Of a DNA stretch of 64,000 nt, positions 16,478-24,738 are shown in pieces. Source of the stretch: Nonomuraea sp. SBT364 (GTDB lineage: Bacteria; Actinomycetota; Actinomycetes; Streptosporangiales; Streptosporangiaceae); contig NZ_LAVL01000006.1 in assembly GCF_001083785.1 (NCBI RefSeq), forward strand, positions 1 through 64,000, read 5' to 3'. Numbering within the stretch: the first letter of the stretch is position 1; each line of letters starts with the position of its first letter. Made by a program: the position numbers and the translations under genes. The notes under the pieces were generated by a model. That model ran no database searches. It saw only the letters and a list, made by a program, of their open reading frames with translations, and was not told the origin of the DNA.

Positions 16478-17165
16478 ATGAGCGCGGATCCTCGCCGGTT
16501 CTCCGACCGTGGCGACCCCCGACAGTACCTGCGGGCGACCAGGGTCCTGGTCCGCTGCCCGCGCTGCGCGGCCTGCGCCGTCGTGAGCGGGGGCCGCGTG
16601 ACCTGCCTGTCCTGCGGCCACGCCGGCCAGGCGGCCGGTCCGGCCCGGACGGGCCGCCTGGAGATCGTCGCCGGCGGGCGGTGCCGCCGCTGCGGCCGCG
16701 AGATCCATCGCCGTGGCTCCCGGCCCGGCGGCCCGCCGCCGTCGCGGATGGCGGTGAAGTGTCCCGGCTGCGGCGCCGTGACCGGCCTCCCTCCCCGGCT
16801 GGTGGCCCGGGGATCGCACGGGCGTCGCCCGCCATGCCGGGTTCGAGCTGTGGCTGCAGACGCCGTGCCGGAACCAGGTGCTGTGGGCCTATGACGCGGA
16901 GCACCTGGACTTCCTGGAGCGGTACGTCCGGGCGTCCATCCGGGAGCGGGAGCCCAACCGCAACGGGAGCCTGGCCAGCAGGCTCCCGGCGTGGCTGAAG
17001 TACGCCAAGAGCCGGGATCAGGTCCTGGCCTGCTGCGCCACCCTCCGCGCCCGGCTGGAGCAGGCCGCCACGCCGGGGGCGGCCCGGCGTGGCGGAAGGG
17101 GATCAGCTCGCGACGGCGCAGGTGCGGTCGCCGATGAAGACGTCGTCGACGGCCCACCAGCCTGA
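16478..17165 (+). pseudogene. Zinc-ribbon protein gene with a single-base frameshift
   Basis: Frame 1 starts at ATG 16478 and encodes paired CxxC zinc knuckles (CPRCAAC, CLSCGHA, CRRCGRE, CPGCGAV), running to ...RLVARGSHG. At about 16820-16826 the frame breaks. Removing one C from GGGCGTCGCC gives a smooth join (SHGVARHAGFELWLQTPC) into the frame that continues AYDAEHLDFLERYVRASIRE to TGA 17163-17165. Without the correction, frame 1 would end in low-complexity sequence. It is either a recent pseudogene or a base-call error. The 3' end overlaps the convergent protease gene by 63 bases. Role unknown; a nucleic-acid or metal-binding role is only suggested by the zinc knuckles. Confidence 0.65.
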
Positions 17166-19610
17166 GTGCTGGCCCAGGTAGTGCAGGCGGAACTTGACGT
17201 CGGCCTGCCCCGAGGCCTGGGGGACGGGGATGACCTGCGTCGCCGGCCCGGGCGCGCCGGGGTAGCCCTTGACGCTCCAGACCGTCTTCCAGGTGCGGCC
17301 ACCGTCCAGGCTGAGGTCCACCGAGGTGGTGGAGTTGACGGCCGGTTCCAGGTCGTGGGCGAACTCCAGGGTGGCTCTGCCCCTGCCGGTCAGGTCGTAC
17401 GCCGGGCTGGTGAGGTAGCTGTTCTGGATGTGGCCCTTGCCGGACTTGAGGGAGTCGACGATCGCGAACCCGCCGTCACCCCCGGTGTCGTTGCCCCGCC
17501 TGCCGTGGTCGGAGAACACCCAGCCGGGATCGTAGTCGTAGTTGGGGATGCCCAGCCTGACGTTGCTGACCGTCCACCCCCGGGGCTTCCTGCTGTCCTT
17601 GAAGCGCTGGGTGCTGCCCTCGCGGGTCACCTCGTAGCCGGCGGCCGTGCACGCGAGCGACACCGTCAGGCCCACGTCGAGGCGCTGATCGGCGTCACCC
17701 ATGACCACCTGGCGGGTGGCCGGCTCGTAGCCTGGCTCGGCGGTGGTGTAGGTGACGGTGTAGGTCGTGGCGGGGAGCAGGGGCAGGGTGTAGGCGCCGG
17801 TGGCCGCGTCGGCCTCGGCGGTCCAGCGGTGGCCGGCGCCGTCGTCGGCGGTGATCTTCGCGCCCAGCGGGCGGCCCAGGCCGGACCCGTCGGCGACCGT
17901 GCCGGTCAGGTCGATCCTCTCGGTGGGAGGCAGGGCCACGTCGTGGGTGATCGCGCCTTCCTTGGCCAGGGTGACGGTCTGGGTGGTGGTCCGGTAACCG
18001 AAGGCCGTCACCCGCACCTGATACTCGCCGGCGGCGAGGGTGAAGGCGTACGCGGCGTCGGCGCCGACCGTGAAGGTGCGGCTGGTCGGGCCGGTCAGGG
18101 CGACGGTGGCTCCGGCGACGGGCTGCCCGGTGGCCGCGTCGGTGACGGTTCCCGACAGGGTGGCGGTGCCGGCGGTGCCGGCGTGGAGCAGGCCCAGCGC
18201 GTCCAGGCGGCCCTCGCCGTACACGTTGTTGTCGCCGGCGGTGCCTCCGCAGCTCCTGTCGTCGGTGTCGATGGCCGACAGGTCCAGCAGCAGCCGGGTG
18301 CCGTCCAGGTCGCGCACGTATTCGGGGCGTGCCGACCACAGCAGGGCCACCGCTCCGGTGACGTGCGGCGCCGCCATCGAGGTGCCGTTCCAGGCTTCGT
18401 ACGCGTTACCGGGCAGGGCGGACAGCACGGCGACGCCGGGGGCGGAGATGTCCGGCTTGACCTGGCCGTCCTGGCCGTCGCCCCGGCTGGAGAAGCTCGC
18501 GATCCGGTTGTTGACGTCGTGGGCGCCGACGGAGTAGTTGATGGTGCGGCTGCCGGGGGCGCCGGAGGTGTTGCAGCCGGGACCGGCGTTCCCGTTGGAC
18601 CAGATGCCCATGATCCCCGACGCCGCCCATGCCAGCTGGATGTCCTCCATCAGGGGGTCGTTCGAGGGGTCGGAGCCCCAGGAGTTGTTGACGATGTGCG
18701 GCCGCTTGGACGCGTCGGGGTTCTGGCCGGACAGGTCGGTGGGGGCGAGCATCCACTGCGACGACTTGATCAGGGCCTCTTCCGGGCACGACCCGTCCGG
18801 GCAGCCGACGCCGGCGATCCATTTCACGCCGGGGGCGACGCCGATCCGGGTGCCCGCGCCGTCGTCGCCGGCGATGGTGCCCATCGTGTGGGTGCCGTGC
18901 CCGTGCTTGTCGCAGGGCGCGGCCGTGTCGCAGTCGCCGAGCGGATCGATCCAGTTGTGGTCATGGGTGAAGGTGCCGTCGCCGTTGTTGCCCCGGTAGG
19001 ACCTGACCAGGGCGGGATGGTCGAACTGGACCCCCGAGTCGACGTTGGCGACCACGATGTCCTCGCCTCGGCGGCCGGTCTCGGCCCACACGTCGTCGGC
19101 GTTGATGTTGCTCACGCCCCAGGCGAGGCCCTGGACGGTGGCCGACAGGGCCTCGGTCCGCACCGGCTCGGGGATCTTGTAGGTCTTGGGCGCGCGGATC
19201 TCCTCGACGCCCTGCATTCCGGCGATCTTCCTGGCGAGGGCTTCGGGGGCGTCCTTGACGTGGACCGCGTTGGTGGCCCAGAACGAGGTCGACTTCACCC
19301 CTTCGGCCTTCAGGAGTTCGCGTAACGACTTCTGGGAGCTGTCGGCGGTGGCCTTGAGCCGTGCCACGACCTCCTGGCCGCGGGGCGTCCTGCTGCGGAT
19401 CTTGCTCGCGGTGGCGAGGTCCGCCTTGTCGGACAGGCGTACCCAGAAGTCCGCGGTGCCGGCCTTGCCGAAGGTCGTCATCAGGTCCTGGGCGATCTTC
19501 GGCTCGTTCGCGGGCGGGTCGGCCTGTGCCGCACCGGGGGTGACGGCGAGCGTCCCCGCGACCAGCGTCAGGGCGCAGGCGGCCGCCGTCGCCAGGTTCG
19601 TCAGTCTCAT
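17103..19610 (-). CDS. Secreted subtilisin-family (S8) serine protease with carboxypeptidase-regulatory-like repeats
   Basis: 835 residues. Signal peptide 1-30; inhibitor-I9-like prodomain about 38-145; S8 catalytic domain with D191 (VANVDSGVQ), H238 (HGHGTHTMG), oxyanion N341 (SNGNAGP) and S411 (NGTSMAAPH). After the catalytic domain come two carboxypeptidase-regulatory-like beta-sandwich repeats (about 485-570 and 573-655) and a C-terminal jelly-roll/MAM-like domain. All catalytic residues are present, so it should be active. The ATG lies one base after the TGA of the propeller-like gene, so translation is coupled. It is the last gene of a four-gene secreted operon and the only one with a complete protease site. 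Confidence 0.92.
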   Translation of the reverse strand: MRLTNLATAAACALTLVAGTLAVTPGAAQADPPANEPKIAQDLMTTFGKAGTADFWVRLSDKADLATASKIRSRTPRGQEVVARLKATADSSQKSLRELLKAEGVKSTSFWATNAVHVKDAPEALARKIAGMQGVEEIRAPKTYKIPEPVRTEALSATVQGLAWGVSNINADDVWAETGRRGEDIVVANVDSGVQFDHPALVRSYRGNNGDGTFTHDHNWIDPLGDCDTAAPCDKHGHGTHTMGTIAGDDGAGTRIGVAPGVKWIAGVGCPDGSCPEEALIKSSQWMLAPTDLSGQNPDASKRPHIVNNSWGSDPSNDPLMEDIQLAWAASGIMGIWSNGNAGPGCNTSGAPGSRTINYSVGAHDVNNRIASFSSRGDGQDGQVKPDISAPGVAVLSALPGNAYEAWNGTSMAAPHVTGAVALLWSARPEYVRDLDGTRLLLDLSAIDTDDRSCGGTAGDNNVYGEGRLDALGLLHAGTAGTATLSGTVTDAATGQPVAGATVALTGPTSRTFTVGADAAYAFTLAAGEYQVRVTAFGYRTTTQTVTLAKEGAITHDVALPPTERIDLTGTVADGSGLGRPLGAKITADDGAGHRWTAEADAATGAYTLPLLPATTYTVTYTTAEPGYEPATRQVVMGDADQRLDVGLTVSLACTAAGYEVTREGSTQRFKDSRKPRGWTVSNVRLGIPNYDYDPGWVFSDHGRRGNDTGGDGGFAIVDSLKSGKGHIQNSYLTSPAYDLTGRGRATLEFAHDLEPAVNSTTSVDLSLDGGRTWKTVWSVKGYPGAPGPATQVIPVPQASGQADVKFRLHYLGQHSGWWAVDDVFIGDRTCAVAS

Positions 19611-19611
19611 C

Positions 19612-20832
19612 TCACTTGCCCCCGCAGCTCAGGTGGGCGATCATCCGTCGCGACCGCAGGTAGGGATATTCGATGCCGGAGGGTTCGGTGAAGGTGGAGG
19701 TGCCCACCACCCACACGTCGTCCGGGCCGCTGCCGTCCACGTCGAGGAAGTTGAAACCGTAGGCCGGCGGCTGGGACCCCTGGGGCTTGACCTCCTGCCA
19801 GAGGGTGCCGTCCCAGTGCATCAGCCGGAACCCGTTGACCTGCGCGGTGTCGGTCCCGATGGCCCAGAGGTCGCCGGGCGCCGCGGCGTACAGGCGCATG
19901 ATCTCCGTGCCCAGCGGTCCGGGCGCGGGGGTGGGCATCGAGCTCCAGCTCCGCCCGTCCCAGTGCAGCAGGAGCGGCGCGGACCTGAACTCGTCACCGG
20001 AGAATCCGCCGATCCACACGTCGTCGGGCCCGGTCGCGCTGATCGTCTTGAGGTAGCCGCTCGGCCCGATGTCCGGCAGCGGGCTCTCCGTCCAGGCGGT
20101 GCCGTCGTGGTGCAGCACCAGGGGGTGGTAGGCGCCTTCGCTCCGCGAGTAGCCGACCGCCCACACGTCGGTGGCCGACACGGCCTCGACGGCGCTCAGC
20201 TCGGCGGTCGGAAGATCGGCGGCGGGATGGTCGGCCACCGTCCATTCCGTGCCGTCCCAGCGTTCGATCAGGGCCTGGTACCCGGCGCCGTGGATGGTGC
20301 CGACCGCCCACGCCAGGTCCGGCGTCAGCGAGGCGATGTCGCTCAGCCTGGGCGCGCCGGCGGCCGGGTCGGTCGTCGCGGTCGGGGTGAGCGTCCACCG
20401 GCCGCCGGACCACCGGGCGATCATGCTCGCTCCGTCGGCGGCGCCCGAGCCGTGCATCTGGACGTCGGCCCAGCCGCTGCCGGCCGAGTCGAAGGAGCTG
20501 TGACCCGCGCTGAACGAGGCGGAGGTGCGCGGCGGCACGGCGATCTGCGGGCCGTCCTCGGCCAGCGTCCGGCCGTCCCAGCGCAGCGTCCGGACGCCGG
20601 CGAAGGAGAGGTTCTCGGTGAACCTGACATCGCCGGGGGCGACGACGGTGACGTCGACGGCCTCGGCGTCGACGGCCGCCGCCGGCATGACGCTCCAGGC
20701 CGGAGCGCAGCCGGGGCCCGCACTGGCCGGGGCGAGGGTGGCCGTCGTGACGGCGGTGCTGAGCAGCGCGGTGAGCCCGGCCATGGTGGTGGCGCGCCGG
20801 AGGCGCCCGCGAAGAAGTCGTGATGGTCGCAT
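19612..20832 (-). CDS. Secreted protein with repeated W-D-G-x-x-W motifs, propeller-like
   Basis: 406 residues from ATG 20832 with TAGGAG six bases upstream. The first 40 residues are a signal peptide. The rest contains at least five repeats of about 50 residues pairing a DVWAVG-like strand with an RWDGxxW-like strand (RWDGTEWT, HHDGTAWT, HWDGRSWS, HWDGTLWQ), the pattern of an Asp-box/BNR-like beta-propeller. No catalytic residues can be assigned. It is coupled on both sides to protease-like genes, so a binding or presentation role for the secreted complex is inferred. Confidence 0.7.
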   Translation of the reverse strand: MRPSRLLRGRLRRATTMAGLTALLSTAVTTATLAPASAGPGCAPAWSVMPAAAVDAEAVDVTVVAPGDVRFTENLSFAGVRTLRWDGRTLAEDGPQIAVPPRTSASFSAGHSSFDSAGSGWADVQMHGSGAADGASMIARWSGGRWTLTPTATTDPAAGAPRLSDIASLTPDLAWAVGTIHGAGYQALIERWDGTEWTVADHPAADLPTAELSAVEAVSATDVWAVGYSRSEGAYHPLVLHHDGTAWTESPLPDIGPSGYLKTISATGPDDVWIGGFSGDEFRSAPLLLHWDGRSWSSMPTPAPGPLGTEIMRLYAAAPGDLWAIGTDTAQVNGFRLMHWDGTLWQEVKPQGSQPPAYGFNFLDVDGSGPDDVWVVGTSTFTEPSGIEYPYLRSRRMIAHLSCGGK

Positions 20833-20840
20833 GGATTCTC

Positions 20841-22022
20841 CTAGAAGGCGCCGGTGCCGTTGGGGGTGCCCATGCCGCTGGGCCCGTCGTAGCCGGGACT
20901 GCCCGCGCACACGTTGCTGCCGGCGCAGGCGCCGTTGGCTCCGGTGGTGACGTCGAACAGGTAGCGCGAGCCGCGGTACAGGCGCCGGCCTGCGGAGGTG
21001 GTCGAGTCGGTGCCGGCCAGGCCGTACACGCCGGCGACGAACGCCGCCGACAGCGGGGTGCCGGAGGCCGCGGCCCAGCCGCCGAGCGCGCTGGTGTAGA
21101 TCTGGACCGGGGTGTGGGACGAGCTCACCGACGCCACGTCGGCCACGGTCCGCTGGTCCCCGCAGGCGCCGCTGCGCTGCCAGGACGGGCGCGTCTCGTA
21201 GAGGGAGCAGCCCGAGCCGGTCTCCCGCCAGACGCTCTCGCTCCAGCCTCGTTCGGTGGCCGGGTCACGCCACAGCTCGGTCCCGCCCACCGCGATCACC
21301 GTGGGGTAGGCCGCCGGGACCAGTGACCGTCCGTCGGTGTTGAAGCCGCTCCCCGACGCCGAGGTGATCGCGACGCCCCGGTGCTTGAAGTACGCCGCGT
21401 GCGCGGCCTGCTCCTCGAACTCCGGGACTCCCCACATGGGGACGACGGCGTCCGCGCCCTGGGCGACGGCCTGGTCCACGGCCAGGGCGAGGTTGGCGAA
21501 GGTGGCGTCGTCCGCCTGCACCAGCAGCAGCTTGCAGTTGGGGCAGGCGGCCGAGGCCAGGTCCAGACCGGCCGCGGCGTGCACCGCGTAGCCGGAGTTG
21601 CCCGGCGGCGGCGTGTCACCGCCGCGCTGGTTGACCTTCCTGAAGCAGGGGAAGACCTCGTCGCAGGCGGGCAGGCCGTTGGTCTTCCTGTAGACGGCCA
21701 GGTCCTGCTCCGCCGAGGCGATGTCGAACGGCACGACGACGGCGACGGTCCGGCCGCCGCCGAGGAGGTCGGACGGCAGCCGGTAGGCCTCCTGCAAATC
21801 CTTGGCGGTCAGCGGTCCCGAGGTGACCTTCGCGGCCTCGGCGGGGCCCAGGGTGCGGCCGGCGCCGTCGACGGCCACCCGCAGCAGGCAGGCGGCCGGG
21901 TCGGCGCCCTCCGGGCAGATGGCCCGGGTGGCCGGCTCCGGTGCGCCGATGGCGGCGGGGGCGAGCACGGTGAGCAGGGCGGCCACCAGGCCCGTCAGCG
22001 TCATGATCCGTTTGGTGCGCAT
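20841..22022 (-). CDS. Secreted sedolisin-like (S53) protein lacking the catalytic residues
   Basis: 393 residues; ATG 22022 with GGGAGA seven bases upstream; signal peptide to about residue 26. Sedolisin landmarks are present: AACPNCKLLLVQA, the GVAITSASG turn and YPTVIAVGGT. The catalytic positions are changed. The Glu and Asp of the helix before AACPNC appear as His148 and Gly152, and the Ser of the SGTS motif is Pro323 (SGTP). It is therefore most likely a non-catalytic relative (alignment by eye). It is part of the operon ending in an intact S8 protease; a binding, inhibitory or chaperone-like role is possible. Confidence 0.72.
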   Translation of the reverse strand: MRTKRIMTLTGLVAALLTVLAPAAIGAPEPATRAICPEGADPAACLLRVAVDGAGRTLGPAEAAKVTSGPLTAKDLQEAYRLPSDLLGGGRTVAVVVPFDIASAEQDLAVYRKTNGLPACDEVFPCFRKVNQRGGDTPPPGNSGYAVHAAAGLDLASAACPNCKLLLVQADDATFANLALAVDQAVAQGADAVVPMWGVPEFEEQAAHAAYFKHRGVAITSASGSGFNTDGRSLVPAAYPTVIAVGGTELWRDPATERGWSESVWRETGSGCSLYETRPSWQRSGACGDQRTVADVASVSSSHTPVQIYTSALGGWAAASGTPLSAAFVAGVYGLAGTDSTTSAGRRLYRGSRYLFDVTTGANGACAGSNVCAGSPGYDGPSGMGTPNGTGAF

Positions 22023-22037
22023 GTTCGTCTCTCCCGG

Positions 22038-24488
22038 TCAGCTGTTGAGCCGGTAGGCGCGGATGTTGGTCTGGGTGACGGTGCTGCCGTCCGCGTCGTG
22101 CGCCTTGACGCGCAGCGACACCCACCGGACCGCCTCGGCGTAGTCCGGGTGCGTGATCGGCGCGGTGAACGTGCCGTCCGCCTTCCGCGTGGCCGCCTTC
22201 GGCTCCGACCAGGTCTGGCCGTCGTCGTAGGAAACCTCGGCCGTGGCCGTCACGCCGGCGGGCGCGGCCTGGTGCTCCTGGCGCGACACCCGGAATCCCA
22301 CGTCGAACGACCGGCCGGCGTCGGCCCGCGAGTCGTGGTCCAGGGCCAGGTCCCAGTGCACGAACAGCAGCGGCAGGAACGAGCACGGCATCGACGGGTC
22401 CGCGCACTGCACGCTGTCCGGCAGGGCCGCCGCGGCGTCCTGAGGCCCGGAGCGGAACGTCCACTCCGTGGTGCCCGGCGAGTCGGGAGTCGCCTCATGG
22501 GCCGTGGTCCACTTCAGCCGGTACTCCGCCGGGTGCGGCAGCAGGGGGAGCGACTCCGGGCCCGGTGCGTACTTCTGGTATCCCGTGCCGAAGGCCGGCC
22601 TGCCGTCCCGGTGGAACGACAGCTCGGAGGAGGTCCACCCCCATTCGGTGAAGTGCAGCGGATCCGAGTCGCCGAACCCCTGGAGGTAGACCATGCCCAG
22701 GTCACCCTGCCTGCAGGCGACGCACACCTGGCGCAGCGGATCCCGCACCTCCGAGTCGGCGGTGCCGAGCATGCCGTGCTGCGCGCGCTGGACGTAGGTG
22801 GCGGCGTTCGACGGCACGTCCGGGCCGCGGTTCCACTCCTCCTTGACCACCTGACCGGGCAGGAGCTTCCTGCGCGGGCCGTGGAGCCGCGCGCCTCGGT
22901 CGGGGCCCATGATGCTCTGCCAGATCACCTGGTCGGGGCGGCTGCTGTAGACGTAGTCGGTGCGCTCGCCCTTGACCGGCTGGCCGCCGTAGCCGAAATC
23001 GGTCCATCCCCACGGCAGGTAGGCGAAGTTGTGCCGGTTGACCGGGCCCTCGGACCCGCTGTCCGACGGCGCGTCGTGCAGGACCGACCGCACCGTGGTC
23101 AGGTCGGCGGCCTTGACCGTATGGGTCATCGAGGCGGGGACCGCGCCGCCGTACGGGAACAGCAGCTCGTAGGTGGAGCCCATCTCCGGACCGGAGACCG
23201 CGTTCTCGGCCAGCGAGGTCATCGCCAGGAAGTCGAAGCGGCCCTTGGTCACCGGCCGGGTCGGGATGGCGAACAGGCCGGGGTTGCCGTTCGGCGGGTA
23301 GGAGATCGTCTTCCAGAGGAGGCCGTAGAGCAGGCCGGCCGGCTTCACGCCGCTCTGGTCGCCCGCGGCGGTGGTGCGCAGGAAGGTGAACGCGTCGAGC
23401 CGCTGCAGGTCCGCCTGCGGCGGGGTCTCCAGGTTCGCCCGGTAGGGCACGGCGGCGCGGGCGTCCAGGACGACGGTCGTCGAGCCGCTGACCCGCACCT
23501 CGGGCTTCGTCACCAGTGCCATCTGGGAGCTGAGGTCGGTGGCCGGGCCGGTGAGGACGCTGGCCATGATGTTGTAGGTGCCCTCGGGCACCATGAACGA
23601 CTTCTTGCCCTCGCCCGGGTAGGCGAAGCCGAAGTTGGCCAGTTGCCCGTCGGCGACGTTGGTCACCGCGCCGAGCATGACCCCCGGCTTGCCGTCGCGG
23701 CCGATCGCGTCGATGGTCAGCCGGTGGAAGCGCACTCCCTTGCCCGACGTCTTGACGGTGCCCGCCCCCAGCGGCGCGGCGGGCGGCTGGGGCGCGCCCT
23801 TGGGCACCGCGAGCTCGATCCGCTCCACCCCGGGGAGGGTGCCGGTCGCGGCGCCGTCCGAGCCGCGCCACCGCTGGGCCAGCAGCTTGCCGAGGCCGTC
23901 GGCGTCCTTCTTGGTCACCTTCGCCTTGGCGACGTCGCCGGCCATGGCCGAGACACTGGTCGCGGGTAGTTTCTCCGCCTTCGCCGCGGTGGCCGTGACC
24001 TTCACCGGCAGGGTCTCGCTGCGCTCGTCGTCCAGCTCGGCACGCACCAGGTAGCTGACGTTGAACAGGCTCAGGTCGATCGTCCCGCCGACGTACGGCA
24101 CCGCCTCCGACGGCACCACGTACGTGTCGCCGCCGAAGCTGAACTGGGAGAACGTGCCACCGGCGGCGTCGCGGGCCTCCGGCAGCAGGTTGACCTGCTG
24201 GGTGCCGTCCTCCGCCGTCTCGACGCGGAAGCGGTCACCTGTCAGCAGCGTCACCGTGGACGTCCTCGTCCTGCCGGGGGCGCCGTGGTCGGCGTGGTCG
24301 GCGTGGTCGGCGTGGTCGGCGTGGTCGGCGCGGTCGCCGGGCGGGCTCTGCGGGGCGTCGATCCGGACATCCGGTGGGGTGGCCAGGTCGGCGGCGGTGC
24401 CCGCCCCTCCCCCGCCCGTCACTGCCGCCAGGGCGAGCGCCGCGCCGGCCGCGGCCGCCCGGGCAGGCTGGTTTCTGAGAAATCTCAT
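22038..24488 (-). CDS. Secreted protein with S8-protease-type N-terminal region but no protease domain
   Basis: 816 residues from ATG 24488; signal peptide to about residue 32. The segment VTLLTGDRFRVET ... TYVVPSEAVPYVGG and the following strand are the characteristic N-terminal prodomain of large actinomycete S8 peptidases. No D/H/S catalytic motifs follow; beta-rich domains run to the end. A 9-bp DNA repeat encodes five Ala-Asp-His units just before the prodomain-like part. First of four secreted-protein genes in a row. I cannot assign a function; a binding partner or inhibitor of the operon's own S8 protease is one inference. Confidence 0.65.
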   Translation of the reverse strand: MRFLRNQPARAAAAGAALALAAVTGGGGAGTAADLATPPDVRIDAPQSPPGDRADHADHADHADHADHGAPGRTRTSTVTLLTGDRFRVETAEDGTQQVNLLPEARDAAGGTFSQFSFGGDTYVVPSEAVPYVGGTIDLSLFNVSYLVRAELDDERSETLPVKVTATAAKAEKLPATSVSAMAGDVAKAKVTKKDADGLGKLLAQRWRGSDGAATGTLPGVERIELAVPKGAPQPPAAPLGAGTVKTSGKGVRFHRLTIDAIGRDGKPGVMLGAVTNVADGQLANFGFAYPGEGKKSFMVPEGTYNIMASVLTGPATDLSSQMALVTKPEVRVSGSTTVVLDARAAVPYRANLETPPQADLQRLDAFTFLRTTAAGDQSGVKPAGLLYGLLWKTISYPPNGNPGLFAIPTRPVTKGRFDFLAMTSLAENAVSGPEMGSTYELLFPYGGAVPASMTHTVKAADLTTVRSVLHDAPSDSGSEGPVNRHNFAYLPWGWTDFGYGGQPVKGERTDYVYSSRPDQVIWQSIMGPDRGARLHGPRRKLLPGQVVKEEWNRGPDVPSNAATYVQRAQHGMLGTADSEVRDPLRQVCVACRQGDLGMVYLQGFGDSDPLHFTEWGWTSSELSFHRDGRPAFGTGYQKYAPGPESLPLLPHPAEYRLKWTTAHEATPDSPGTTEWTFRSGPQDAAAALPDSVQCADPSMPCSFLPLLFVHWDLALDHDSRADAGRSFDVGFRVSRQEHQAAPAGVTATAEVSYDDGQTWSEPKAATRKADGTFTAPITHPDYAEAVRWVSLRVKAHDADGSTVTQTNIRAYRLNS
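24285..24329. repeat. Five tandem copies of a 9-bp unit (GTGGTCGGC)
   Basis: Five perfect head-to-tail copies followed by a degenerate sixth. They lie in frame in the secreted-protein gene and encode Ala-Asp-His repeats on the minus strand. Copy number may vary by slippage; the His/Asp repeat could bind metal. Confidence 0.9.
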
Positions 24489-24560
24489 GGATTCCCGGCT
24501 TTCTGTCCCGTGCCACCAGGCGGGCACGCGAACGTGAGGGGGTAAGGATCCGCGCGGTGG

Positions 24561-24713
24561 TTACAGCGGTTCGTGCTCGCCCATGGGCGGCGGTTCCTCC
24601 TGGGGAGGCTCCTCGGGAGCTTCCACCGGGGGCTCGGGCTCTGGCTGATCGTCTTCCACAGAGATCAGCATCAGCGTGGCGCGACCACCGCTGCGAGTCG
24701 GCAGATCACCCAT
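24561..24713 (-). CDS. Small acidic proline-rich peptide (50 residues)
   Basis: An open frame from ATG 24713 to TAA lies between the LAL regulator and the secreted operon. The first 20 residues are mixed (TRSGGRATLMLISVEDD); the remainder is almost only Pro, Glu and Gln with a His near the end. No signal peptide or membrane segment is seen, and there is no clear ribosome site. Its third-position GC is lower than that of neighbours. It might be a real short gene, for instance a signal or antagonist in the locus, or a chance frame. No family recognised. Confidence 0.4.
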   Translation of the reverse strand: MGDLPTRSGGRATLMLISVEDDQPEPEPPVEAPEEPPQEEPPPMGEHEPL

Positions 24714-24738
24714 TTAATGCCGGTACGGGGTTACTTAC

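Noticed and set aside
24285-24329. Short tandem repeat as a CRISPR array
   Set aside because: Units are 9 bp, head to tail, with no spacers, and lie in frame within a gene; no cas genes are present.
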